From Spongospora subterranea f. sp. subterranea (Eukaryota; Endomyxa: Phytomyxea; Phytomyxea; Plasmodiophorida), in assembly GCA_049724395.1 (NCBI GenBank), contig JAUGWO010000001.1:124001-188000 (forward strand): a stretch of DNA of 64,000 nucleotides. Direction: 5' to 3'. Shown piece after piece: positions 12,019 through 23,400 of the stretch. The position numbers and the translations under genes were made by a program. Under the pieces are notes generated by a model that was given only the letters and a program-made list of their open reading frames with translations, was not told the origin of the DNA and did not search any database. The first letter of the stretch is position 1, and each line of letters opens with the position of its first letter.

Positions 12019-12399
12019 TTATTTGTCAGCCGTTGTCCTCAACGTCGCCATGCCCAACCGGCGATCAAGACAATTACTGCCGCCACGTTTTGTCGGTTGA
12101 ACAGTGACCGTTTCAGCCGACGCATTTGTTAAAGGCCTTGTTTGAACCGGCGGCGCGACGACATCGCATTCCGAGCGATGCTCCAGCCTCTGGATTACAA
12201 TCTCTGAAACCAATGAATTGATCTTTTCAAGCAGAGCGGGTGCCTGGCTGGACAGTACCGCCTGTAATTCTTCAAAAGCGCCTCTGTTGGGAATATCCCG
12301 CTCTGCCACCTGCACTAGTTGAAACAAGGCAGTAGACCTGATTTCTACTCGCAGGACATCCGACACATACGACGAGGCCAGGAATGGCAAAGATTGCAA
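12019..12399 (-). pseudogene. hypothetical ORF inside inverted repeat
   Basis: A 126-codon frame with a helical segment STALFQLVQVAERDIPNRG followed by LSSQAPALLEKIN and a basic C-terminus. Nearly the same peptide is encoded on the opposite strand at 12,660-12,860 by the other arm of the inverted repeat, after which that copy diverges. At least one copy must therefore be a partial duplicate. Family unknown. A continuation toward 11,810 (LLEEIEPTVPLRKSELTES) is possible. Confidence 0.3.
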
Positions 12400-12854
12400 C
12401 CTTGACCGATGCGTACCCTCGACTGCAATACGACGTGCAAATTCTTAGATTGGGTGCCATGTTGGTACTAGAGACAGCACGACAAGGTGCACGGCACAAG
12501 ACAATGAAGAACGCTCAGCTCTACTATCGGGATTCGGCAGCCATGTTGGCGCGCGCTAAAGAACAGGAAGTCACGTGCTGTCTCTAGCACCAACATGGCA
12601 CCCAATCTATTTAGAGAATTTGCAAGCGGCACGTCGTATTGCAGTCGAGGGTACGCATCGGTCAAGGGTGCAATCTTTGCCACTCCTGGCCTCGTCGGAT
12701 GTCCTGCGAGTAGAAATCAGGTCTACTGCCTTGTTTCAACTAGTGCAAGTGGCAGAGCGGGATATTCCCAACAGAAGCGCTTTTGAAAATTTACAGGCGC
12801 TACTGTCCAGCCAGGCACCCGCTCTGCTTGAAAAGATCAAATCATTGGTTTCAG
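12204..12854. repeat. large inverted repeat
   Basis: The left arm (12,204-12,480) and right arm (12,575-12,854) are reverse complements at about 90% identity over roughly 277 bp, with a 94-bp spacer. The right arm has a 14-nt addition near its inner end. Both arms include part of the same coding-like sequence. This could be an inverted duplication or the ends of a transposon. An RNA crossing it would form a long hairpin. Confidence 0.8.
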
Positions 12855-13380
12855 CCGCACCTGCAGTGCTTGCGCCGCGATGGCACACCATTTTCCACTC
12901 GGGTGTTTGTCTTCGTGATGGCGGTGGCCCGCCGCAACAACGACCTTGGCACTTCCCGGTCATGAGCAGAAGGAAAACAGAATCCCAGGAAAGTTGAGTG
13001 TGTTATCAGAGATCGGGGTGAGCCCTGAAGAGAGATGAACTCCATGATCCGATAAACCGTCGAGTAGGGAGCGGTGGCGTTGAACGGTGTCGAGTAAAAG
13101 TTAGCGGTTTGTGATGTCCCTGATTTGCTCCACGAGAGGGAAAGTGATATCTCTAACTGTAACGGTGCTGATGATGACGATTAATGTACCAATTGTTTCA
13201 AGAAAGTGTTAAAGACTTGGCTAATTGGCGCTATTTGGCATCGATATATGTGATGGGATGATATGAGACCCCGTTCTGGGATGAGAAATTTGATCCATGA
13301 GTCAAACCGAGATCGCCATGAGTCAAACCGCTGTTCTATGTGATGATCGGTGACGGCGTCAACTGATCCCGGCTCACCCA

Positions 13381-13390
13381 TTATATAATT
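13381..13390 (+). promoter_or_regulatory. TATA-like box of His-rich gene
   Basis: TTATATAATT lies only about 12-21 bp before the ATG of the secreted His-rich gene. If used as a TATA box the 5' untranslated leader would be extremely short or absent. It may instead be an AT-rich leader or initiator region. Confidence 0.3.
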
Positions 13391-13401
13391 AATTTAGCTC
13401 T

Positions 13402-14079
13402 ATGAACAGTACGCCACCATTCCTATTGGTGTTGTTGGCCACGATCGCATTGGTTGTGGTCCACGCCGCCGACGATTCCAAACAGCAGACACTGAACCAT
13501 AAAAACAAGGAGGCGGTCCATGGCACAAAGCACATCGACGCGCACGACGCCGAGCAGCTGAAGGATCGCGACGGGAACACGTTGGACCACAAAGGAAAGG
13601 ATAAGTCCAAGACGGTGACGAACGCCCAATTGACTGCCAATCTTCAGGCGAAAGACCACCACGAGGATTCGTATTCCCATATGCACGATAACGCCCACGA
13701 GACCGATGCGGAAGCCGAACACGATCACCTTCAGGGAGATGAGGCCATGATGGGCGTGGCGCGTGGCGCCAATAGCGATAGCGATCTGGATAGTTTGCAC
13801 AGTCTGCACCACGCCCATCACGACCATCACGACGATTTCGGGTCGTTCTATTCGGGTCACGACGACGACTACTTCCCTGTGTTCGGGGACGATCGTCACG
13901 ACGGGCACGATATCGGGATGCTGCACGGGATGGGTCACCATGGCGGGCGCCATGTGCATCGCCCGCATGGACATGGCGATGAGGAGATGCACCAGAACGC
14001 GGCCGACAGCTATAGGCAGTTCCACGACGTGCAGGACCATCATATGCCATGGATCGCGGCCGGACAACATCAACATTAA
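13402..14079 (+). CDS. secreted histidine/aspartate-rich protein
   Basis: A single-exon 225-residue protein. Residues 1-22 (MNSTPPFLLVLLATIALVVV then HAA) form a clear signal peptide. The mature chain is highly hydrophilic: a Lys/Asp-rich first third, then many His clusters such as HHAHHDHHDD, HDDDY and HGMGHHGGRHVHRPHGHG. Such a composition commonly binds transition metals (Zn, Cu, Ni); extracellular metal buffering or a structural coat role is inference. No domain is recognised. The ATG follows directly after a TATA-like run. A 374-codon frame on the opposite strand is an antisense shadow caused by its biased codons. Confidence 0.7.
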   Translation: MNSTPPFLLVLLATIALVVVHAADDSKQQTLNHKNKEAVHGTKHIDAHDAEQLKDRDGNTLDHKGKDKSKTVTNAQLTANLQAKDHHEDSYSHMHDNAHETDAEAEHDHLQGDEAMMGVARGANSDSDLDSLHSLHHAHHDHHDDFGSFYSGHDDDYFPVFGDDRHDGHDIGMLHGMGHHGGRHVHRPHGHGDEEMHQNAADSYRQFHDVQDHHMPWIAAGQHQH

Positions 14080-14457
14080 ATCCACTATCATATCATTTAA
14101 ACAATATTTACTGGAACTGAATCGACCCGGGTCGCCTAGCGCCATGCGTATTGCCACAGTAAAAACGTCCCAAAAATCAATGATGTTCATCGTATCGAAC
14201 ACGACGAACAATTCTCGTCCAGATTCATTCTGACAGGAGTTAGAGAAGACACGAAGTTTTTGGCGACCGCGATTTCGGTGACAAAAGCATCGGGCGATTG
14301 AATTGTGTAGCGCCATGTTGGGGCGAGCGGAGTTGTTGGAGATCTGTGGCGGGTGCGGAGGAGGGGGGCGCCGGGGCCATGGCGCCATAATCTCAACCGT
14401 AGGACGAGGGAGGAACGGCATCCGGCCGAGGTTCGGGTGGTGGGCTCGCTGAACGTA

Positions 14458-14996
14458 ATGACGACCGGGGCCGAGGGCACGCTGGGTAGCGCCAGGCCGT
14501 TGGCCAGATATCTGTACGAACTGGTCGAGGGCCGATCCCATATCCATCTCAATACCGCCCTGTCCGTCGCCGCTAAACGAGGTCAGGAAGATCGTTTTTG
14601 AACTTTCCTCGCGCGCCCCGTCGGTCGTAATCGGTTGTTCTGGTTCGATGTTCAGAGGCGGAGATCGGGTTGGCGCTGAGTTCGGTGATCGTTGAGCAAT
14701 GCCATCAAGAGCTGTCGCGGGTAGAGGATTGCTCAGAGCCTAACAACACGAGCGAGACCTGCCAATCCGCGGGGCCATCGTTGGCTCGATGTGTGGAGTC
14801 GGCCGGCGATTGCGCCATTGATCGGCTCCTGGGGCACTTTGCTCAATTGGGACGATGCGCCCAGCTCCATGCTGTGGCCCAATTGGTGCCCGATGACTCC
14901 AAGGCCAACGAGGATCTGCTGCATTGCTGTGCCGTCGCCCGTTTGGATCAGATCGCCGAACAGTTCGAGGGGGAATCAGAAATCAACACCGTATGA
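14458..14996 (+). CDS. small twin-CX9C (CHCH-like) protein
   Basis: Exon 1 (14,458-14,581) and exon 2 (14,656-14,996) join in frame across a 74-nt GT-AG intron to give 154 residues. The middle holds CHQELSRVEDC and CQSAGPSLARC, two CX9C motifs separated by nine residues: the twin-CX9C signature of CHCH proteins oxidised in the mitochondrial intermembrane space by Mia40. Further cysteines (CAIDRLL, GRC, LLHCC) follow. The N-terminus has no obvious presequence, which fits the Mia40 route. The specific family (respiratory assembly factor or complex I accessory type) is not identifiable. The start is the first in-frame ATG after the GC-rich leader. Confidence 0.5.
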
Positions 14997-15324
14997 GAAA
15001 AGGCGAGTTATAAACAATTCCAATCGATCTTGAGTTAATTTCCATAGTCAAAACGACAGAGCGCCAATTTCGGGTTCAGGATCGGGAACCAAATGGTTCA
15101 ACCTGATTATTCTGGGAAGCCCACGGGAACCGGGGTGAACAATTTCGATTTCTCCACATAACTAGGCCAAAAACCTGCAGAAAGTCGCCTCAATGACGTC
15201 ATAACATTTCCCAGAGGGTGACGGCGGCGGCAACGGCGAACAACCGACAATCAAAATTTTAGGCGATCTGAATGTTTTCTCTGTGTTTATAAGTTGTTTA
15301 GGTAGAATCTTGTTTTCGAAGGGG

Positions 15325-16828
15325 CTAGGGTTTAACGACTCGTGGCGGCATGGGGAATTTGGTGCCAACGGTGACGGTGATATCGGCCGCCTTGATGCAA
15401 TTACCGTCAGCGTCGCAGCCGGACGACCGGACCTGGCGCATGGAGGGCGCCGCCAGGTCGACCAAGATCTTCAGTCCTTGGATGCCCGGCTCTGGGGATA
15501 CGTCGATCTGGGCCCCCTTCTTGCCACATTTGTCGCCTTTGCAGAGGTCGGCGTAGACGTCGAACACGTTCACCGTCACCTCGGCGGTACCGTTGGGCAG
15601 AAGGAACGGCTCTGTGAATATCCATCCGTTCTTGTCGTACTGACAATGGGGTTAGCCATCGAACCGAACCCGCACAACAACAACAAAATCGCCTCACCTT
15701 CTCGAGATCTTCGCCGCCAATGTGCTGCTTGTTCACGAAATAGCCACGACGCTTGACGGGCGGGCGGCTATCGCCTTTCAGGCCGATCGTGACCTCGACC
15801 GTCATGTCGGCATCGGTGGCGACCCGATCCTTCACACCATTGCCGCTCGCCTCGATATCGCGACCGCGTTCGCGCTCGCAATCCCCTTTGCTCTTGCACT
15901 TTCGGCCCTTGCGCTCGTTCAGCTCGTCGACGCGCAGGACGACGCACTGGAACGGATCGGTTCGCCAGACCTGGAAGAACCGTTTCAGGAGGCCGGCCGA
16001 CAGCTGGATGGCGTGCTGGATCTGTGAGATGGCCGTCTGGCGGACTCGGGAGGCGTTGTCCGGTTTGGCAGTGTCCAGGGACGTGATGTTGATCAAAAGG
16101 TAGGATTGGCTGGCGGCCGCCTTCACGTAATCCGATGGAATGAACGACGGAACAAAGATGACGCTTTTCGGATGAGGAACTTCCCTGATCACCTGATGAC
16201 GCGAACAACATCAGAAACCCACTCACATTTGCGGTCTGAGGAAACGTCCTACGAATTCGTCAACGAAATCCTCATATTCGGTGTGACGACATTTTGGGCG
16301 ATCGGCGCCGCAATCGGTGGTGTGTTGAGGAACGGTGGCGTCCTGGACGTAATGGATGGCGACGCCAAGGTGGCTGAACGCCGCCCGCGTGTCGCCAGCC
16401 CGCATGTGCTGTATGGCTTCGGCGTAGTTCCAGTTGCACATTTCGGTGCTGGGAATGCCGGGTCCCATGGCGATCCCGGCCGCCATCGTCACCAGGCCGG
16501 TGGCGAACTTCTTGCCCACGACCAGACCCTCGTTGGTCTTCGGGTTGAAGAAATGGGAAAACGACGCTCGTGGAACGTCCTTGCCCAGAACTTTGAAATT
16601 GCCTCCGGTTGTGTCGGCCACGGTTTGGGCAAATGTCAACACGGGCTCGAACGGTTTGAAGAACTGATACGCTTCGGTCTCCCCAGCGCTGGCGAGAAGT
16701 TCGATCGCCTCCGACATGATCGTCTCATGGGTCCCGGCCCTGGTTTTGGATACGATTTGGTAGGATTCGGCCGTCACCAGCAATATTGCCCAGCAAGGCA
16801 GTATGAGACCGGACCGGAGATATCCCAT
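15325..16828 (-). CDS. secreted zinc-dependent phospholipase C-like enzyme
   Basis: Three exons (16,828-16,227; 16,184-15,698; 15,639-15,325) joined by introns of 42 and 58 nt give 467 residues. A signal peptide (MGYLRSGLILPCWAILLVTA) is followed by a domain with the metal ligands of the phospholipase C/P1 nuclease superfamily in order: THETI, SHFFNP, HLGVAIHYVQDATVPQH and HTEYEDF. These would bind three zinc ions and hydrolyse phospholipid head groups or phosphodiesters. The C-terminal 260 residues, with a Cys-rich CKGDKCGKK segment, match no domain I know. Introns and host-like codon use indicate a resident gene, although the fold is best known from bacteria. Substrate is not predictable. 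Confidence 0.8.
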
Positions 16829-16849
16829 TTTTCAGGTTTGTAAGTGAAT

Positions 16850-18068
16850 GATTCCGGCCGGGAACCGAATGAATATGGGCTAATGTTGACTCATCCTTCC
16901 GAGCCCCCCATTATTTGGTGACACATTGGGGGTCGTCGCCTAACCGTCGAGTTTCGCCGTTGGTTAAGTCCCTCTCTGGCTGGAGCCGATGTTGTTCATC
17001 GCGTTGACTTTCCCGTTCGCCCCTACTCATCCGGTAATGACGCAATTCAAAAAGGGGTCGGGAAAAGCAAACGTTTAATCGAGATGTCATGGCACGAGTG
17101 CTGGAACTGACGATCGTAATGGCGCACCGAAAAACGCATTCGCGATTAAAAGCAAATGTTCGCAATTATGAGCAAACTCACGAAGGGATTGTCGGATGGG
17201 TCTAAACAGCTCGGCAGTGTCGAGAGTCCGGATGTGCTATTGACGACAGCTGTAGAAACACTTGAAAACCATGATCCATCTTTTGTTCCTGGAACTGGAT
17301 CAACATTGTTTGCGCTTGGAACCGAAACAATATCAGATGTGCTGCAAGGCACTCGCTTCGAAAACATAGCCAAATAGTGCTGAATCAGAGCGGACAGTGA
17401 TCATCCTTGGGTTCAACCCTTTCCAAGCGCGACAATGGTTTGATTACAGTTCCGGGAATTACGATGCATCATGGTTCCCAATGCATTAAGGAGTGTTGCT
17501 ATTGCTGTCGCGAAACGCAATCCATTCGAAAGCATCTGTCAATTGCACATTCGGACTCTACGATCGATAAAAAAACGTTGTCAAGTGCACGTCCAAACCC
17601 TTTTCAAAAATGGAAAAACAACCACCTAATGGCATGAATTTGGTCAATTTAGGGATGACGACTAACTTCTTTTGATGGGACTTGGAGACACTCGGTTGTT
17701 GATGTGGTGGAGAGATTCAGCTTGTTTGACCTTTTAAAAACGAATATCTTAACAGCCTGCAATTTCAGTGGACTTGCTGTCGACTTGACTTAAATTTAAT
17801 GAAAAATCATCGCAAATTTTCGGAACAACAAAACAATATGGGCTCCATCGAACACAGATTGGTTCTAACAGGTGCGTGCGAAAAGCTGCGCCAAGAAATG
17901 GCAAGCGACAATTTGCGTTTACCAGAGGTTAATTGAAGAGACGGCTACGACCCTCACATTAGATCTTTGGTAATTTCGTTGCCATCAAAGAGAAAAGGCA
18001 AATTCCGAATGCGCCATCGTGTGGATCATCGACATGACATGAAATCATCGTCTTAATCACCATCCGTG
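16850..18068. other. intergenic, only short uncertain ORFs
   Basis: A 73-codon frame at 17,156-17,377 and a 76-codon frame at 17,407-17,637 are the longest candidates. Neither shows a motif, signal peptide or convincing splice site. The 3' part is AT-rich and runs up to the tandem array. Confidence 0.35.
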
Positions 18069-19470
18069 ACCCGCGCCGTCTCAGTCAGCATCCCTAACAG
18101 AAGCACAGTGTGGTATATATACAATGAGGGGCCCGCGCCGTCTCAGTCAGCATCCCTAACAGAAGCACAGTGTGGTATATATACAATGAGGGGCCCGCGC
18201 CGTCTCAGTCAGCATCCCTAACAGAAGCACAGTGTGGTATATATACAATGAGGGGCCCGCGCCGTCTCAGTCAGCATCCCTAACAGAAGCACAGTGTGGT
18301 ATATATACAATGAGGGGCCCGCGCCGTCTCAGTCAGCATCCCTAACAGAAGCACAGTGTGGTATATATACAATGAGGGGCCCGCGCCGTCTCAGTCAGCA
18401 TCCCTAACAGAAGCACAGTGTGGTATATATACAATGAGGAGCCCGCGCCGTCTCAGTCAGCATCCCTAACAGAAGCACAGTGTGGTATATATACAATGAG
18501 GAGCCCGCGCCGTCTCAGTCAGCATCCCTAACAGAAGCACAGTGTGGTATATATACAATGAGGAGCCCGCGCCGTCTCAGTCAGCATCCCTATCAGAAGC
18601 ACAGTGCGGTATATATATAATGAGGAGCCCGCGCCGTCTCAGTCAGCATCCCTAACAGAAGCACAGTGTGGTATATATACAATGAGGAGCCCGCGCCGTC
18701 TCAGTCAGCATCCCTGACAAAAGCACAGTGTGGTATATATACAATGAGGAGCCCGCGCCGTCTCAGTCAGCATCCCTAACAAAAGCACAGTGTGGTATAT
18801 ATACAATGAGGAGCCCGCGCCGTCTCAGTCAGCATCCCTGACAAAAGCACAGTGTGGTATATATACAATGAGGAGCCCGCGCCGTGACAAAATCACAGTG
18901 TGGTATATATACAATGAGGAGCCCGCGCCGTCTCGGTCAGCATCCCTGACAAAAGCACAGTGTGGTATATATACCATGAGGAGCCCGCGCCGTCTCAGTC
19001 AGCATCCCTGACAAAATCACAGTGTGGTATATATACAATGAGGAGCCCGCGCCGTCTCAGTCAGCATCCCTGACAAAATCACAGTGTGGTATATATACAA
19101 TGTGGAGCCCGCGCCGTCTCAGTCAGCATCCCTGACAAAAGCACAGTGTGGTATATATACAATGAGGAGCCCGCGCCGTCTCAGTCAGCATCCCTGACAA
19201 AAGCACAGTGTGGTATATATACAATGAGGAGCCCGCGCCGTCTCAGTCAGCATCCCTGACAAAATCACAGTGTGGTATATATACAATGAGGAGCCCGCGC
19301 CGTCTCAGTCAGCATCCCTGACAAAAGCACAGTGTGGTATATATACAATGAGGAGCCCGCGCCGTCTCAGTCAGCATCCCTGACAAAAGCACAGTGTGGT
19401 ATATGTACAATGAGGAGCCCGCGCAGTCTTAGTCACCATCCGTGGTATATATACAATGCAGATGAAGCCC
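18069..19470. repeat. 62-bp tandem repeat array with TATA-like palindromes
   Basis: About 23 head-to-tail units of 62 bp; one at 18,875 is shortened to 46 bp and the last is degenerate. Nearly every unit contains GCCCGCGCCGTCTCAG, then CACAGTGTGG and the palindrome GTATATATAC followed by AATGAGG. Variants are clustered: left units have GAGGGGCCC and AACAGAAG, right units GAGGAGCCC and GACAAAAG or GACAAAATC. This is the pattern left by local unequal exchange. A CACCATCCGTG sequence flanks both ends. It is a minisatellite; whether the TATA-like units act in transcription is unknown. Confidence 0.95.
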
Positions 19471-20400
19471 TGAGGGGGCTGCGGATGCTCTTTTCGAAAT
19501 CATTTTAGGTGACCGACGAGCTCAGGGGGGCTGTTAAGGGTCCAGTTCGGGAACTTTCGCCCTGTTCCTGACGTTCGACCTGCCCCGACGACATCATGAA
19601 AACATTGACTAGTCGCTGCCACATCACCATGGATAATATATGCAGTTCACTGGTCAAGTCGTGCAAATCCATTCCTTTGTAAATCTGTCATGTTCTTCGC
19701 CGCGGATGATGTAATAATCTGTTGGTTTCCATGGTAGAAGCGACGATAATCAGCACGGTATTGGCGACAGGCAAGCGCTATACAAATATTTCCAGTCGAC
19801 GAGACAATGGTTCTTTAGAATATTGATGATCGTCCAATGGGTTTCGAGATCTGTCACGCCCTTAGAACAGCTCACATCTCTAAACGAGTTCATCAACCGG
19901 ACCAACCGGGTTTTCAGGAAGTACGCTCACCGAATGCGTCTCGAATTGAGCGCCCAGATGGAGAGACATTTGTAGGGTGGTTTGTCCAATCTTGGTTGAT
20001 CGGGCTCTAACAGATGTCCTTATCGATATAACAGGTATCCTGCCTGGGATGTTCCCACTGCTATGCACATGCTTTGCTATGGCCGATATCCATGGTTCAA
20101 CCATCGCCCTGTACCAACCCGCCCCCTTTCTTACTAAATCTCTCTTGGTCAATCTTTCTGTCATCAGGGGCTTGGCCAATCTCGACAGGCCTTAACTGAC
20201 CGGCTGTCGATGCTGGTTCGAGCGCAATTCGCTTCCAGCTTTTGTTGCCTGCGACTCTGCATTTGACCGCCAGTTCAGTACAAGACGGGAAACTCAGTCT
20301 TAGAAGCGCCAACGATTTTGCTCTAGTACTCTCGCTTCGTTTGCACGGTCGCGAGTGCGTGCTGAAATTGTCGATGCGTTTGGGGTGTTTTGCTGAATAG
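19471..20400. other. unassigned stretch upstream of MED14-like gene
   Basis: Minus-strand frames at 20,312-20,097 and 20,179-19,880 are coding-like but match nothing known and do not join cleanly. Plus-strand 5' exons of the following gene may lie here (for example QALTDRLSMLVRAQF near 20,185). I could not decide. Confidence 0.3.
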
Positions 20401-23400
20401 TGAGTTTCTAGACGCGGTTCTACAGTTTATTGGTGTGTTCTATCGGCCAAAATCAAGGATCTTCCTGTTTCGAATTCATTGCAATCCGATTGCAACGCCA
20501 TGCTGTCCGATCATTCATCGCCAGAAACGGCGTTAGCGGATCTTTGCGAGTATCTTCGTCTCTATCTCGTTCGGCAGCAGTTTGCCGCGTTTAAACAGGT
20601 TTTTTGTTCTCGCCGCTCTTTGCCGATGTAATCTCTAACCCGTTTGCCCAGGAAGTTGATCTTATGGTGAAGAATAACTTTCTGATCGGACAGAACGTCT
20701 CCGAAGATCGTCTAACGTTGGAGTTGCACTATTGGCCATCCGATATTGTCGGAGTCCCCGTTCCTGGCCATATACCTTGGTCCGTCTCTCTCTTTCCAAA
20801 GCACCTGAGGCTAAACCGTCACCCGTATAATGCAGGGACAATGACGCGCCTTTGATGAGCAATTCCGTTCTGCTGATCGTCCTCAACCCTCCCAGTGTGC
20901 AATTTGTGCCGGATTCTCCCCACGCTTGCGCGCTCCTAAAGTTGATGACGCCGTTGAGTGATTTGGTGGTGACCGCTCGCCGTGTGCAATCAGTTTTGCG
21001 GCTCCAGCAATTGCATTGCCATCTAACGTCCGCATCCATTGATCTTGTGTTTTGGGCTTCCTTATCTCTGCAAGATGATACGTTGGAGATTGCACTATTT
21101 GATAGTGAAGACAGAGTCAGAGTTGTTTTGTTTTTCGCTGTTTTGACTGATCAAAACTGATTCATTTTCCGATATCAGACATTGTTCGTTGATGGACTCT
21201 CTGTTTCGATATCAGTAGCACCCGAGGATGGGGCCTTCACCATTAGGTGTTTTACTCTTGAAAGTAATCCGTTCTGGAGCAGGCTGCTTGGGCTATTCAC
21301 ACGGCATTTGAACGAATCCCCAATCAAGATCTACCAGATTCTTGGCCGCACTATCAATCAACGCCGTTATTGAGCATTTCTCTCTGCTTGCCAAGTAAAT
21401 TACTTGTCCTATCCTACCTCGATTCGTGTGTGGCTGATCTAGCCCCTGGAACCTCAGTGTTACAGGCCATTCGTCCAGAAGGAATAACTCAGATGAACTA
21501 GGATGGCTTTCGTTATGCGTTCCCATTCCACATTTTCCCCCAGCTGCACTCGTAATCAGTTTAAATGATGGAGAACTGATGTTCAACTTGTATGACGACA
21601 TTAAGAAACTATCGCCAAAAACCGCAGATGAGTTGGACTTCAACTCTCTCTTGCAAGATTGGAGTGTTTTGAAGACAAGGTGGGCACGTATCGTTCAATG
21701 CGTTTACAAGTGATAATCAACTGGGTTTCGATTTAGCGTCCCCAGGAACCGCAAGTATCTTCGGGAATCTGTCGATGTTATGCAGCGCTTGTCGCCATCG
21801 TTATTCTGCGAGTTGGTGAGGACGCTTCAATGTCGATTAATGCAGCGTGTAATCAAGAAAGAGCTGTATATATTTTCCCTCCGTGTTTTTGTATTGTGAT
21901 GCTGAAGGTGCTGTTCAGGGCGGCGGCCGAGGTTGTTGCCTTATCTGCGCGATTCATGTGTGTTCGCATGTGTTTGCCAGAGCACTTCTGGCTTCGTACG
22001 CCGCTCTACGTCATCGTACGGTGTCCCCATTATTCCCATTACATCGCTTCTGTCGACTGCAGTGTCCTTGGTGCTCGATTCGTGTCTTCAGCTCCATTTA
22101 TCTGTCCATCCTCCCGTATTTCTGCTGTCTCCTTTCGCCATTTGATTTTCATTCAATGATGCGCAGATTTCAATTTCAATGCTTCCCAGATGTGTATGGA
22201 TTTCTGCTATCCTTTTGAAGATGCCAAAAAACTCCGATATTCCACCGTGCAACCTTTTCGCGACGATATTCACTTGATGCTAGGTCTCATAGACTTATCC
22301 TCGCAATTTCTGAAAATCAGCCGAGGTATTCCTCTCCGATTTCATTGTCAAGTCATTGGTTTTCTGAGCACCATCGCAGAGCATCGGTTTATCTCTGATC
22401 ATTTCCAAATTCGCCGTCTTTCTCTCGCCGGGCTCTGTGTAGGATACCGAACTGATTGTTCGATTTTAATTGTCCCCAAGATCGTCCATGGTCACGTGAT
22501 GTTGTCGCCACATTTTTCTCCAAAAGATTTACCGCAACGGTTTACACATCTGCAACCATTCCTGAAAATTTATTTCAAACTGTCGTTTTTTGTTCGTAGA
22601 TCGTATCTGGAACACGAACTCAATAGTGGACTCTTGGGATTTTTGAGAGTCCTCCACTCCAGCTATCACATGACCGAAGCCGTTCTAAGATTCGTCAGTG
22701 TTTTGTCGTTGGCGAGATTGTTTTTCACGATTGGTTTAGCTATATACGTCCAATGTCGTTGGCTACATCGGTCCGGATATCGACGTTGTGCCACAATCGT
22801 GCACATGTCTTCGATTGGTTTATCGCAACATCAAGCTGTCGATCCAGCTGTGGATCGACTTGCGCTTTCTAGCGGGTTTGTTCGGTTTTTTTCCATTCCG
22901 TTTCTCAGATATCTGTTGACGACGTTCCCGATTTCACAGACAATATTATCGTCGTGGAACATAGCTCTCCGGTTACATCGGATGAACGGTTATCGGGTGT
23001 CAATGAATTGCTCGAATTTCTAGATTCGTGGAGAACCAAGTGCAATAAGTCAGGGTCGCAAGTGTCGCCACGTTCTCAGAGTCTAACGTCCTATCTTAGG
23101 CATGTGGAATCAAGCTCGGTTGCGGCAATCCTCAAGCAGAAGAACAATCCTAGAATGGATAGCGGGCTCTGGTGTCAGAATGGTATCGAATTCGTCGTTG
23201 ACAATGTGATTATTTTCTGCTCTTTTGCTTGCGCCGCCACCTAAACCTTCGCTGCTTCAATAGGAGGGGATCGTTGGCCTTGAGACAACCTCGGACTCTG
23301 CAGATATTCAAGCGTTTCTGCAGTATTATCAGGACCACGCCACCGGCAACCATTTAACTGGGTTTGCCCGGTTATGTTATGCCCCCGGCCCCGTCTTTCA

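Noticed and set aside
13423-14547. 374-codon open frame on the minus strand
   Set aside because: It is antisense to the His/Asp-rich secreted protein; codons for His and Asp read as Met/Val/Ile on the opposite strand and keep it open. It has no start context or domain.
18790-19011. Repeat-encoded protein (WYIYNEEPAPSQS repeats)
   Set aside because: The frame exists only because the 62-bp minisatellite happens to stay open over a few units; it breaks elsewhere in the array.
18069-19470. CRISPR array
   Set aside because: Units are head-to-tail copies without unique spacers, and the genome is eukaryotic.
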